DNA from: Gulosibacter sediminis
Lineage (GTDB): Bacteria > Actinomycetota > Actinomycetes > Actinomycetales > Microbacteriaceae
Length of the DNA: 28,870 nucleotides
Assembly: GCF_014904065.1 (NCBI RefSeq)
Contig: NZ_JACXJG010000012.1
Coordinates: 41,329 to 70,198, forward strand
Reading direction: 5' to 3'
Below, piece by piece: positions 15,359 to 23,972 of the stretch. Each line of letters begins with the position of its first letter. Position 1 is the first letter of the stretch. A program made the translations under genes and the position numbers. The notes below the pieces were generated by a model. The model was given only the letters and a program-made list of their open reading frames with translations, searched no databases and was not told the origin of the DNA.

Positions 15359-18195
15359 CCCTGCTCTCGCACGTTGCCGAAACCCCGGCCGAGCAGCAGG
15401 AGGTCGCGCTGGTCCTCCCCGAACTCCCGAAACGCGACCGTCCGAACGGCTTCCCGTATGTGATGGTGTTGGCCCCGATTGTGATCGCCGGGGTGCTCTT
15501 CGCCGTGCTGCAGAGCCCCTATGTGCTGATCTTTGCGGTATTTGGCCCGGTGCTCGGCATCGCGAATGTGATCGACCAGCGGGTGGGTGGGCGTCGGCGG
15601 TACCGTCGTGCGCTGCGGGAGTACGAGGGGGAGGTTGAGCGGTGCCTCGTTCAGGCCGAGGCCGCGCACGAGCGCATCCGCATGCGGGCTCGTATCGCGG
15701 CGCCGGTGCCGGAGGACATCGTCCGGGGCGCACGTGTCAACGGCCCTGGAGTCGCCCTCGGCACGACATCCGTCCGCGGCGAATTACGCACGAGCGGCGC
15801 GAACGCCGAACTCGCGACTCGGGTCACGACCACCCCGGGTATGCCGGTCGTCGTCGAAACGCGCTGCGTCGTTCTCGCCGGAGCGGCTCCGGGACTCCTC
15901 GCCCTCGCGCGAGCTGCACTGGTCGGGCTGCTCGCGACCGATCTGCAGGCACGGGTCGCCGTCGCCGGGCAAGCCCTCGGGCCGCTTCGTTCCGAGCTGG
16001 CGGCTATCGGTGTCGAACTCGCCGGTTGCGCCGATGCCGACCTGATCCTGGCAACGCACGAACCTCGAGACGTCGGCGACCGCGTATGGCTCCAGCTCGA
16101 GGCGGATCACTCCGCGACGCTCATTGATGCCTCGGGCGTCGTAACTCGCATCGTGCCAGCCCAACTCGGCGCGCCCCAGCTTCGGGCGTGGCTGCCGACG
16201 GTGGTTGCAGCACAGGACTCTCGCCGGCGGGCAGAACAGCTCCTGCCGAGCAGCATTGGGCTCGGCGACCTCGCAGCAGCGGCGGGCCACACGGGCGCCG
16301 CGACGTTCCTCCTCGACTCGCAGGGCCCGCGAAGCGTCGATCTGATCAGCGACGGTCCACATGCGGTCATCGGTGGCACGACCGGCAGCGGCAAGAGCGA
16401 GCTGCTCGTCGCGTGGGCCGTGGCCCTCGCCTCCCAGCACAGCAGCGCTGAACTCACCCTGCTCTGCCTCGATTTCAAGGGCGGCGCCACCTTCGATGCG
16501 CTGGCATCGCTGCCACACTGCGCCGGCATCGTAACTGACCTCGACGGAGACGACGCGGTGCGGGTCAGCGAGAGTCTGCGCGCCGAGCTTCGACGTCGCG
16601 AGCAGTGGCTGCGTGACCACGAGCTGCGCGAGCTCCCTGCCGAGGGCATCGCGGGCATGAGTCGGCTCGTTGTGCTGATCGACGAATTTCAGGCGCTCAT
16701 CGGCGCGCATCCGCAGTTGCAGGAGTTGATCGCCGATGTCGCAGCACGGGGCAGGAGCCTTGGCATCCACCTCGTGCTCTGCACCCAGCGACCCACCGGA
16801 ACGTTTCGTGAAGAACTGCTCGCGAACTGTTCGCTCCGCATCTGTCTGCGCGTCGAGCAGGCCAGCGATTCGCAAACGCTCCTCGGCAACACCGATGCCG
16901 CCAATATTCCGGCCGCTCAGCGAGGTCGCGCGTGGCTGCGCGTCGGCGGCACGAACTCGCTCGTGCAGGTCGCGATGGTGAATCAGCCACTCATCGAGAG
17001 GATCGCTCGAGACGAGTGTGCGCGGCTTGCGCGTGCGGGCGCCCCGACTCCCCATGCCGTCTGGCATCCACCGCTTCCGAGCGTGCTGCCGGTGGTCGAG
17101 TCGCCGCTGAGACGGCCAGACGAACTTGTTTTCGGTGAACTCGATCTGCCAGCGCAGCAGCTTCGTCGCCCGGCATCCTTGCTCGCGGGAGAACAACTGT
17201 TCGTGCTCGGTGCGGCGGGCTGCGGTCGCACCTCGGCGCTCGAGACCCTCGCCGCGGCCGCTCGACGGGCCGCATGGGAGGTTGTGCGCGTGCCGCCTGA
17301 CGCCGAGGGAGCGTGGGACTCGATCGAGCGGCTCGCTGATGGTGGGGAAGGCGTCCCACGACGTCGACTCGTCGTGATCGACGACCTCGACGCCATCGAG
17401 CAGCGCCTCGGTGACGAGCATCGTGCGGCGCTGCTCGATCGGGTGCACGCCCTCGTGCGGGGCGGGTCAGAACGGGCCACGAGCATCGTCGTGTCGGCAC
17501 GGCGGTGCGGAGGTCAGCTGCTGCGCATCCAGCAGCAATGCAATCAGACGCTGCGGCTCGCGCACGTCACGCGCAATGACTGGATTTTGCAGGGTGGCGA
17601 GCCCGCAGACTGGCAGCCGAACTGGCCGCCGGGGCGCGGCAGGCTCGGCCGTGACCTCGTGCAGGTCGCGGTTGTTGAGGCCACGCCAGCGTTCGAGTCG
17701 GCGTCGCCTCGCTGGGAACCGTTCGAGATAGCAACGGCGGGAGCCGCCATCGTCGCCCGCCGCTGCGCACCGATTGCGCAGGCATTCGAACAGCACATAG
17801 TGGCGGTGAACGCTCCGCCGACAGCGGCCACGCTGCGTGAACAGGGCCTCGGCGACGCGAGCTACCTCGGCGACGTAGAGCAGTGGCTCGGTGCCTATGG
17901 CTCGCTCGCACGAGTCGCTGAGCACCGTGACATCGCCATCATCGGCATCACACCCGGTGAATGGCGGAGCCTCTTTCGGGCAGACCCGCTGCCGCCGGCA
18001 GTGCGCGACCTCGCCACGCGCGGATTCCTGCGAGCGCCGGACGGCTCGGTGCGGCGGCTCCAGGTGCGCGACGGCGTGCCGATCGCTGTTGAGGTGCCGG
18101 CCGCGCCGCAGGTCAGCGACTACAAGGTGCTGGGAACATCCTTGCCCAGCATGATGCTGCCGACCGGTTGTCTGCCGCCGAGTACCTCGAGGTGA
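15355..18195 (+). CDS. FtsK/SpoIIIE-family membrane ATPase, EccC-like, two ATPase modules
   Basis: 946 residues. Two membrane helices lie at about 33-75, followed by a charged linker and a region (about 100-320) like the EccC/FtsK pre-ATPase domain. ATPase module 1 has Walker A GGTTGSGKS (about 340-348), CLDFKGGATF, Walker B LVVLIDEFQAL (about 438-448) and the sensor-like LCTQRPTG. Module 2 is degenerate: GAAGCGRTS (about 618) has Arg in place of the Walker A Lys, with VVIDDLDAI (about 674). The C-terminus does not look like the FtsK gamma DNA-reading domain. The architecture is closest to the type VII secretion motor EccC, which normally has three modules, but no WXG100, EccB, EccD or EccE gene is here. 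The ATG overlaps the DUF4192 stop; a frame extension to 15307 lies within that gene. The 3' end runs 76 bp into the opposing asparaginase gene. Confidence 0.85.
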   Translation: MTLLSHVAETPAEQQEVALVLPELPKRDRPNGFPYVMVLAPIVIAGVLFAVLQSPYVLIFAVFGPVLGIANVIDQRVGGRRRYRRALREYEGEVERCLVQAEAAHERIRMRARIAAPVPEDIVRGARVNGPGVALGTTSVRGELRTSGANAELATRVTTTPGMPVVVETRCVVLAGAAPGLLALARAALVGLLATDLQARVAVAGQALGPLRSELAAIGVELAGCADADLILATHEPRDVGDRVWLQLEADHSATLIDASGVVTRIVPAQLGAPQLRAWLPTVVAAQDSRRRAEQLLPSSIGLGDLAAAAGHTGAATFLLDSQGPRSVDLISDGPHAVIGGTTGSGKSELLVAWAVALASQHSSAELTLLCLDFKGGATFDALASLPHCAGIVTDLDGDDAVRVSESLRAELRRREQWLRDHELRELPAEGIAGMSRLVVLIDEFQALIGAHPQLQELIADVAARGRSLGIHLVLCTQRPTGTFREELLANCSLRICLRVEQASDSQTLLGNTDAANIPAAQRGRAWLRVGGTNSLVQVAMVNQPLIERIARDECARLARAGAPTPHAVWHPPLPSVLPVVESPLRRPDELVFGELDLPAQQLRRPASLLAGEQLFVLGAAGCGRTSALETLAAAARRAAWEVVRVPPDAEGAWDSIERLADGGEGVPRRRLVVIDDLDAIEQRLGDEHRAALLDRVHALVRGGSERATSIVVSARRCGGQLLRIQQQCNQTLRLAHVTRNDWILQGGEPADWQPNWPPGRGRLGRDLVQVAVVEATPAFESASPRWEPFEIATAGAAIVARRCAPIAQAFEQHIVAVNAPPTAATLREQGLGDASYLGDVEQWLGAYGSLARVAEHRDIAIIGITPGEWRSLFRADPLPPAVRDLATRGFLRAPDGSVRRLQVRDGVPIAVEVPAAPQVSDYKVLGTSLPSMMLPTGCLPPSTSR

Positions 18196-19130
18196 AGCGC
18201 TGGCAGCACGCGCTGGGCACCCTCAGCGTCGATGCTGCCGGCGGCGAGCAACAGTTGCAGCGCGACGAGCATGCCGGCTCGGTTTGAGCCGTCGAGCATC
18301 TTCACCGCGACCGAGGTGCCGTCGGGTGCAACGAGCACCTGGAGCCCCTCGGCACCCGACTTCGCAAACACGCCGAGCTGTTCCATCACGACCGAGTCGG
18401 CGCGACCGGCACCCTGAATCGTCCAGGGGTGCTCGAGCTGCGCCCGCCAGATCTTTGCGGCGTTGCGGAAGATGGCAAAAGGCGAGCTTGACTGCGCCGT
18501 CGCGAACCGCGACATCGCGCGGGCCAGGCCGGTGAGGGAAATGGCAAATACGGGGGCGCCGCAGCCGTCGACGCCGGTGGCGCGAATCTGCTCACCTGAG
18601 AACCGAGCCACGGTCTGGGCCACGAGCTGTTGCAGGGGGTGGTCGGGCTGCAGGTACGTCTCGACGGGCCACTCGGCGGCGCGGCAGGCCGCCAGGAAGC
18701 CGGCGTGCTTGCCCGAGCACTCCATGTAGACCGAGGCGGAGGCTTCGCCCGAACGGATGAGGGAGTCGCGACTCGCCCGATCGAGCGGCCACGCCGGCGG
18801 GCACTGCAGGGCCCGCTCGTCGAGCGCAGCGCGCCCGAGCACATCCCGCACCAGCGCGACGTGACCCGGGGTGCCGATGTGGCTCGCGCAAGCGATCGCG
18901 AGGTGCTCGCCATCGAGCTCCGCGCCGGCCTCAAGCGACGCGAGCGTCTGCAGGGCCTTGAGCGTCGAGCGCGCGAACACGGGGGAGGCGGGGCTGCCAA
19001 GCTCGTAGAGCAACTCGCCCTCACGGCCGACGACGACCGCGCTGCCGAGGTGCCGAGACTCGACAAAACCATTGCGCGAGACCACCGCCAATTCGGCTGC
19101 GCTGTCTCCCGTGAAAGTAGCCGTGGTCAT
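18120..19130 (-). CDS. Asparaginase (PF06089-type L-asparaginase II)
   Basis: Expected to hydrolyse L-asparagine to aspartate and ammonia. This is the Rhizobium-type thermolabile asparaginase family, unrelated to E. coli AnsA/AnsB. Visible family features in 336 residues: SPASPVFARSTLKALQTLA, the ACASHIGTPGHVALVRDVL stretch, ECSGKHAGFLAACRAA and GVDGCGAPVFAISL. ATG 19130 is chosen because GAGAGG (19138-19143, minus strand) sits 7 bases upstream; the open frame to 19184 lacks such a signal. There is no signal peptide, so it should be cytoplasmic. It is convergent and overlapping with the EccC-like gene and divergent from dxr. TAACAT (19172-19177, minus) is a possible -10. Confidence 0.88.
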   Translation of the reverse strand: MTTATFTGDSAAELAVVSRNGFVESRHLGSAVVVGREGELLYELGSPASPVFARSTLKALQTLASLEAGAELDGEHLAIACASHIGTPGHVALVRDVLGRAALDERALQCPPAWPLDRASRDSLIRSGEASASVYMECSGKHAGFLAACRAAEWPVETYLQPDHPLQQLVAQTVARFSGEQIRATGVDGCGAPVFAISLTGLARAMSRFATAQSSSPFAIFRNAAKIWRAQLEHPWTIQGAGRADSVVMEQLGVFAKSGAEGLQVLVAPDGTSVAVKMLDGSNRAGMLVALQLLLAAGSIDAEGAQRVLPALHLEVLGGRQPVGSIMLGKDVPSTL

Positions 19131-19203
19131 CGCCGCACCTCTCGCGTCTGCTGTATCGCTCCAACCTGGCCATGTTACGCACAAGCCGCCGCCGGTGACG
19201 GTC

Positions 19204-19209
19204 TACCTT
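19204..19209 (+). promoter_or_regulatory. -10 element for dxr
   Basis: TACCTT lies 7 bases before ATG 19217. GGGGA is present but only 2 bases from the ATG, too close to act as a Shine-Dalgarno. A leaderless mRNA is likely. Confidence 0.45.
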
Positions 19210-19216
19210 GGGGACT

Positions 19217-20329
19217 ATGCCTGATCTCAGACGCGTCCTCGTGCTCGGTTCGACCGGGTCCATCGGCACCCAGTCCCTCGACATCGCGCGTGCGAACCCC
19301 GATCATTTTCGGATCGTCGGGCTGAGCGCCGGCCAGAATCGCGAGCAGTTCGCCGCGCAGGCCGCGGCGTTTGGCCTTGAAAGCTCGGCGACAGCGCTCG
19401 GCGCCGAAGACGCGGAGCGTCTCGTGCGCGACGTTGAGGCCGACGTCATCGTGAATGGCATCACGGGCTCGGTGGGGCTCGGCCCGACGCTGGCGGCCCT
19501 CGAAACGGGCACCACCCTGGCGCTCGCCAACAAAGAGTCGCTCATCGTCGGGGCACCCCTCGTACGCCAGGTCGCGCGCCCCGGACAGATCGTGCCCGTT
19601 GACTCGGAGCACTCCGCGATCGCCCAGTGCCTCGCGGGCGGCACCCGCGGTGAGGTGTCTCGACTCGTGCTCACGGCGTCCGGCGGCCCATTCCGCGGGC
19701 GCACCCGTGCCGAGCTTGAGGAGGTCACCCCGGCCGACGCGCTCGCGCACCCGACCTGGGACATGGGCCGCGTGGTCACGACCAATTCTGCGACGCTGGT
19801 GAACAAGGGCCTCGAGATGATCGAGGCGAACCTGCTGTTCGACGTGCCGTTCGAGCGCATCGACGTGGTTATCCACCCGACTTCGATGGTGCACTCGATG
19901 GTGGAGTTCTCCGACGGGGCGACGATCGCGCAGGTCTCGAACCCCGACATGAAACTTCCCATCGCCCTCGCGCTCGACTGGCCGCGCCGAATCCCCGGCG
20001 CCGTCGCACCGATACGGTGGGGCGACCCGGACTTCGAGCAGACCTGGACGTTTTCGGCACCCGACCACGAGAACTTTCCCGCCCTACGGCTCGCGCGCCG
20101 CGTCGGTGAGGCAGGCGGAGCACATCCGGCAGTGTTCAACGCCGCGAACGAGGTCGCCGTCGACGCGTTCCATGACGGTGCCCTGTCGTTCCTTGGCATC
20201 GTCGACACGGTGAGCGAAGTGGTCGACACCTATGCGGCAGAACCCGGCCCCGTGACCCGAGAGTCCCTGGCCCGCGCAGAAAGCTGGGCACGCGAGTCCG
20301 CGAGGCAGCGCATCCTGCACCGCGCCTAA
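19217..20329 (+). CDS. dxr: 1-deoxy-D-xylulose 5-phosphate reductoisomerase
   Basis: Second enzyme of the MEP isoprenoid pathway, converting DXP to MEP with NADPH; cytoplasmic target of fosmidomycin. The 370-residue protein has the NADPH loop GSTGSIGTQSL near the N-terminus, LANKESLIVGA, the metal-binding VDSEHSAIAQCL with Asp and Glu ligands, LTASGGPFRG, HPTWDMG with TTNSATLVNKGLEMIEA, the HPTSMVHSMVEF flexible loop and NAANEVAVDAF. ATG 19217 matches the usual start just before the Rossmann strand; TTG 19208 would overlap the -10. It is followed by the M50 protease and ispG in the conserved actinobacterial order. Confidence 0.96.
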   Translation: MPDLRRVLVLGSTGSIGTQSLDIARANPDHFRIVGLSAGQNREQFAAQAAAFGLESSATALGAEDAERLVRDVEADVIVNGITGSVGLGPTLAALETGTTLALANKESLIVGAPLVRQVARPGQIVPVDSEHSAIAQCLAGGTRGEVSRLVLTASGGPFRGRTRAELEEVTPADALAHPTWDMGRVVTTNSATLVNKGLEMIEANLLFDVPFERIDVVIHPTSMVHSMVEFSDGATIAQVSNPDMKLPIALALDWPRRIPGAVAPIRWGDPDFEQTWTFSAPDHENFPALRLARRVGEAGGAHPAVFNAANEVAVDAFHDGALSFLGIVDTVSEVVDTYAAEPGPVTRESLARAESWARESARQRILHRA

Positions 20330-20352
20330 GCTCGCTCTCAAGCCTGCGGCGC

Positions 20353-20358
20353 TAGGCT
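20353..20358 (+). promoter_or_regulatory. -10 element for the M50 protease gene
   Basis: TAGGCT lies 8 bases before GTG 20367, with no Shine-Dalgarno. Same layout as at dxr and ispG. Confidence 0.4.
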
Positions 20359-20366
20359 TGCCGCTC

Positions 20367-21701
20367 GTGACTGGAATCGTGCTCTTCGTCGTTGGCATTC
20401 TCGCGGCCGTTCTCGGGCTCGGGATTTCCATCGCCCTGCACGAAGTCGGCCACCTGTTCTTCGCGAAGCGATTCAACGTGCGCGTGCCGCAGTACATGAT
20501 CGGCTTCGGGCCGACGCTCTGGTCATTCAAGCGCGGTGAAACCGAGTATGGCTTTAAGCTGCTCCCGCTCGGCGGCTACATCTCGATGATCGGCATGTAC
20601 CCGCCCGAACCCGGCAACAAGGCGAAGGCCGCCGGCACGGGCATGTTCAGTCGACTCATTCAGGACGGCCGCGAGGCGAGCGCTGAGACCATCATGGTCG
20701 GCGAGGAAGACCGGACGTTCTACCGCCTGCCGGTGTGGAAGCGCCTGCTGATCATGTTCGGCGGGCCGATTATGAACTTCGTGCTCGCGGCGATCATCTT
20801 CTCGATCGTCGCGGTTGGTTTCGGTGTCTACCAGCCGACTACGAGGGTCGGCGATGTCTACGAGTGCGTCGTGCCCGCCGGCAGCGAGACGTCGGCCGAC
20901 GAGTGTGACGAACCCGCGCCGGGCGCAGCCGCGGGCCTGCTTCCCGGTGACACGATCACCGCGCTGAACGGTTCGCCGCTGAGCGGCTGGGACGAACTGC
21001 AGAGCACGATCCGCGTTTCGGCGGATGTGCCACTCACTCTCACGGTCGAGCGCGGCGACGAGACGCTTGACCTCACCGTGACGCCGCGTCCGAACGAGAT
21101 CTACGTCACCGACCCCCAGACCGGTCAGGTGGTCGAGGACGACAACGGCAACCCGATCACCGAAACGGTCGGATTCGTCGGCTTCACGGCGGTGAGCGCG
21201 CGTCAGCAGCAAGACCTCACCTTCGTGGGGGAGATGTACTGGGACAACCTCACCAGCGTCGCCAACGTGATCGTGACGATGCCGGAGCGGGTCGTGCAGA
21301 TGTTCCAAGCCGGGTTCCTCGGCGCTGAGCGCGACCCCTACGGTCCCATGAGCGTCGTCGGTGTGGGCCGCATCACGGGCGAGGTGGTCTCGATGGAGGA
21401 CACGCCGGTGCTTGATCGGGTCGCCACGGTGCTCTCGATCGTCGGCTCGCTCAACGTGATGCTCGGCGTGCTCAACCTCGTGCCGCTGCCGCCGCTCGAC
21501 GGCGGGCACATCGCGGCCGCGCTCTGGGACGGGCTGCGCCGCTGGTGGGCGCGTCTGCGCGGCAAGCCAGACCCGGGCCCGTTTGACGCGGCGAAGCTGC
21601 TGCCCGTCACGATGGTGATGGCGACCGTGCTCATCTTCATCGGCGCGCTGTTCATCTTCACCGACATCGTGAACCCGATCAGCCTGTTCTCTTCGCCCTA
21701 A
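20367..21701 (+). CDS. M50 site-2 (intramembrane) metalloprotease, RseP/Rip1 type
   Basis: Zinc protease that cuts membrane-embedded anti-sigma factors or other single-pass proteins within the bilayer. 444 residues. Helix 1 contains HEVGH (25-29), the zinc site. A further helix precedes a PDZ domain (about 150-240, with PGAAAGLLPGDTITALNG). The C-terminal region has the third zinc ligand motif NLVPLPPLDGG (about 370-380), then a last helix near the C-terminus. GTG 20367 is chosen from the -10 element at 20353-20358; TTG 20358 would overlap it. It sits between dxr and ispG exactly as rip1 does in mycobacteria, so it is likely the Rip1 orthologue. The substrate is not encoded in the window. Confidence 0.92.
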   Translation: MTGIVLFVVGILAAVLGLGISIALHEVGHLFFAKRFNVRVPQYMIGFGPTLWSFKRGETEYGFKLLPLGGYISMIGMYPPEPGNKAKAAGTGMFSRLIQDGREASAETIMVGEEDRTFYRLPVWKRLLIMFGGPIMNFVLAAIIFSIVAVGFGVYQPTTRVGDVYECVVPAGSETSADECDEPAPGAAAGLLPGDTITALNGSPLSGWDELQSTIRVSADVPLTLTVERGDETLDLTVTPRPNEIYVTDPQTGQVVEDDNGNPITETVGFVGFTAVSARQQQDLTFVGEMYWDNLTSVANVIVTMPERVVQMFQAGFLGAERDPYGPMSVVGVGRITGEVVSMEDTPVLDRVATVLSIVGSLNVMLGVLNLVPLPPLDGGHIAAALWDGLRRWWARLRGKPDPGPFDAAKLLPVTMVMATVLIFIGALFIFTDIVNPISLFSSP

Positions 21702-21760
21702 CGAGCGGCGTGATCGCTGATAGAGCAATCGGGAATACCGCGGTCGAAGGCGCTCCCGCG

Positions 21761-21766
21761 TAAACT
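21761..21766 (+). promoter_or_regulatory. -10 element for ispG
   Basis: TAAACT lies 6 bases before GTG 21773, with no Shine-Dalgarno and no clear -35. This is one of the best-fitting leaderless layouts in the window. Confidence 0.5.
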
Positions 21767-21772
21767 GGCGAT

Positions 21773-22918
21773 GTGCCTGCAGTAAATCTCGGACTTCCCA
21801 GCGTCCCCTCCGTCATCACCCCGCGCCGCAAGACTCGCAAGGTCAAGCTCGGCTCGACGTTCGTTGGCGGCGACGCGCCCGTCTCGGTGCAGTCGATGAC
21901 AACGACGCCGACCACCGACATCAACGCGACGCTGCAGCAGATCGCCGAGCTCACGGCATCGGGCTGCGACATCGTGCGCGTCGCGGTGCCGAGCCGTGAC
22001 GATGCCGAGGCGCTGCCGATCATCGCGAAGAAGAGCCAGATTCCGGTCATCGCCGACATCCACTTCCAGCCGAACTACGTGTTCCAGGCCATCGACGCCG
22101 GCTGCGCGGGCGTGCGCGTGAACCCGGGCAACATCCGCAAGTTCGACGACAAGGTGGGCGACATCGCGAAGGCGGCGAAGGACGCCGGGGTTGCGCTGCG
22201 CATCGGCGTGAACGCGGGTTCGCTCGAGCCGTCGCTGTTGCAGAAGTACGGCAAGCCCACCGCAGAGGCGCTCGTCGAGTCGGCGGTGTGGGAGGCGAGC
22301 CTCTTCGAAGAACACGACTTCCACGACTTCGGCATTTCGGTGAAGCACAACGACCCCGTCGTCATGGTGCGTGCCTACCGCATGCTCTCCGAGCGCGGCG
22401 ACTGGCCGCTGCACCTCGGCGTGACCGAGGCCGGCCCGGCGTTCCAGGGCACGATCAAGTCGGCCGTCGCCTTCGGCTCGCTACTGTCCGACGGCATCGG
22501 CGACACGATTCGCGTGTCACTTTCGGCACCGCCGGTCGAAGAGGTCAAGGTCGGCCTGCAGATCCTGCAGTCGCTCAATCTGCGCCAGCGTCGCCTCGAA
22601 ATCGTCTCGTGCCCGTCCTGCGGTCGCGCTCAGGTCGACGTTTACACGCTCGCCGACTCGGTGCAGGAAGGGTTGAAGCACCTCACGGTGCCGATCCGTG
22701 TCGCGGTCATGGGTTGCGTCGTCAACGGACCCGGTGAGGCCCGCGAGGCCGACCTCGGTGTCGCCAGCGGGAACGGCAAGGGCCAGATCTTCGTCAAGGG
22801 CGAGGTCATCAAGACAGTGCAGGAAGACCAGATCGTCGAAACGCTCATCGCGGAAGCCGAGCGTATCGCGGCGGAGATGCCGTCGGATGTGCAGGGCACG
22901 CCCGAAGTCATCGCCTAG
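21773..22918 (+). CDS. ispG: 4-hydroxy-3-methylbut-2-enyl diphosphate synthase
   Basis: [4Fe-4S] enzyme of the MEP pathway that converts ME-cPP to HMBPP. The 381-residue protein has an N-terminal TIM barrel ([54 protein letters not shown] and [10 protein letters not shown] in order) and a C-terminal cluster domain with CPSCGR (C280, C283), C315 and E322 in [10 protein letters not shown], matching the three Cys plus Glu cluster ligands. It is the two-domain form. GTG 21773 follows a -10 element directly. With dxr it gives two MEP steps in this cluster. The gene is also called gcpE. Confidence 0.96.
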   Translation: MPAVNLGLPSVPSVITPRRKTRKVKLGSTFVGGDAPVSVQSMTTTPTTDINATLQQIAELTASGCDIVRVAVPSRDDAEALPIIAKKSQIPVIADIHFQPNYVFQAIDAGCAGVRVNPGNIRKFDDKVGDIAKAAKDAGVALRIGVNAGSLEPSLLQKYGKPTAEALVESAVWEASLFEEHDFHDFGISVKHNDPVVMVRAYRMLSERGDWPLHLGVTEAGPAFQGTIKSAVAFGSLLSDGIGDTIRVSLSAPPVEEVKVGLQILQSLNLRQRRLEIVSCPSCGRAQVDVYTLADSVQEGLKHLTVPIRVAVMGCVVNGPGEAREADLGVASGNGKGQIFVKGEVIKTVQEDQIVETLIAEAERIAAEMPSDVQGTPEVIA

Positions 22919-22969
22919 TTCTGCTTCGGGGCCGACTTCGGTTTGACGCAGTCGCGAGCGAGGGCTGCG

Positions 22970-22975
22970 TACGAT
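22970..22975 (+). promoter_or_regulatory. -10 element for the moxR operon
   Basis: TACGAT lies 7 bases before ATG 22983. A TTGACG (22943-22948) is upstream, but its 21-base spacing is too long for a standard promoter. The 11-mer GTACGATGGCC here is repeated exactly before proS. Confidence 0.5.
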
Positions 22976-22982
22976 GGCCTGC

Positions 22983-23972
22983 ATGACTGCCTCCCGCATC
23001 ACCCACGACGATCTCGCAAGAGCGTACGACCTCACCGGCAGGATCGGCACCGCACTTGAAAGTCGGGTGGTGGGGCAGGACCGCCTACGGCAGACGCTGC
23101 TCATCGGCTTGCTAACGGGCGGCCACGTGCTGCTCGAATCCGTGCCAGGTCTCGCGAAGACGACGGCGGCAGAAACGCTCGCTGCGGCGCTCGACGGAGA
23201 ATTTCGGCGCATCCAGTGCACTCCCGACCTGCTGCCGAGCGACATCATCGGCACGCAGGTCTACGACGCGGTCGAGGCCCGCTTCGAGACCCGGCTCGGC
23301 CCAGTGCACGCGAACGTCGTGCTGCTTGACGAGATCAACCGTTCGAGCGCGAAGACCCAGTCGGCGATGCTCGAGGCGATGCAGGAGCGTCAGACCACAA
23401 TCGGCGGCAAGCGTTACCCGCTGCCCGACCCGTTCCTCGTGATCGCCACGCAGAACCCGATAGAGCAGGAGGGCACCTACGTGCTCGCCGAGGCGCAGCT
23501 CGACCGCTTCATGCTCAAGGACGTGCTCGACTACCCGCAGCCGCACGAGGAGGCCGAAGTGCTGCGCCGCATCGACGCGGGCGTGTTCCTCGACCATCCG
23601 GCGCCCGTGGCCTCGCTCGAGGAGGTCCTGGAGTTACAGGAGCTCACGCGTCGGGTCTACGTCGACCCGGCGATCACCGAGTACATCGTGTCGATCGCCT
23701 ATGTCACCAGGCACGTCGACCAGTACCTCGACCCCGACGTCGCGCGCCTGGTCGAGGCGGGCGTCTCGCCGCGTGCGTCGATCAACTTCACCGCGGGTGC
23801 CCGTGCGGTCGCGCTGCTGCAGGGCCGCGACCACGTGATCCCCGAGGATGTGCGCTCGCTCGCATACCGCGTCCTGCGCCACCGCGTGCTGCTCGGCTTT
23901 GAGGCCGAGGCGACCGGCGTTCGGCCCGAGCAGGTCATCGACGCGATCCTGCAGGCGGTTCGTACCCCGTGA
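22983..23972 (+). CDS. MoxR-family AAA+ ATPase
   Basis: AAA+ chaperone-like ATPase that typically works with VWA-domain proteins to mature or activate partner proteins. 329 residues: Walker A ESVPGLAKT (52-60, K59), Walker B VVLLDEINR (112-120), pore and sensor region AMLEAMQERQTTIGG, sensor 1 IATQNPIEQEGTY and the arginine-finger area LDRFM, then the lid domain with SPRASINFTAGARA. ATG 22983 is chosen; the in-frame ATG at 22974 lies within the -10 hexamer and cannot be in a transcript starting at this promoter. It is first in a six-gene operon; its stop overlaps the DUF58 GTG. Confidence 0.93.
   Translation: MTASRITHDDLARAYDLTGRIGTALESRVVGQDRLRQTLLIGLLTGGHVLLESVPGLAKTTAAETLAAALDGEFRRIQCTPDLLPSDIIGTQVYDAVEARFETRLGPVHANVVLLDEINRSSAKTQSAMLEAMQERQTTIGGKRYPLPDPFLVIATQNPIEQEGTYVLAEAQLDRFMLKDVLDYPQPHEEAEVLRRIDAGVFLDHPAPVASLEEVLELQELTRRVYVDPAITEYIVSIAYVTRHVDQYLDPDVARLVEAGVSPRASINFTAGARAVALLQGRDHVIPEDVRSLAYRVLRHRVLLGFEAEATGVRPEQVIDAILQAVRTP

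Noticed and set aside
15784..17448. 554-codon open frame on the minus strand opposite the EccC-like ATPase
   Set aside because: Same explanation: no start signal, no recognisable domain, and the plus strand encodes clear Walker motifs.
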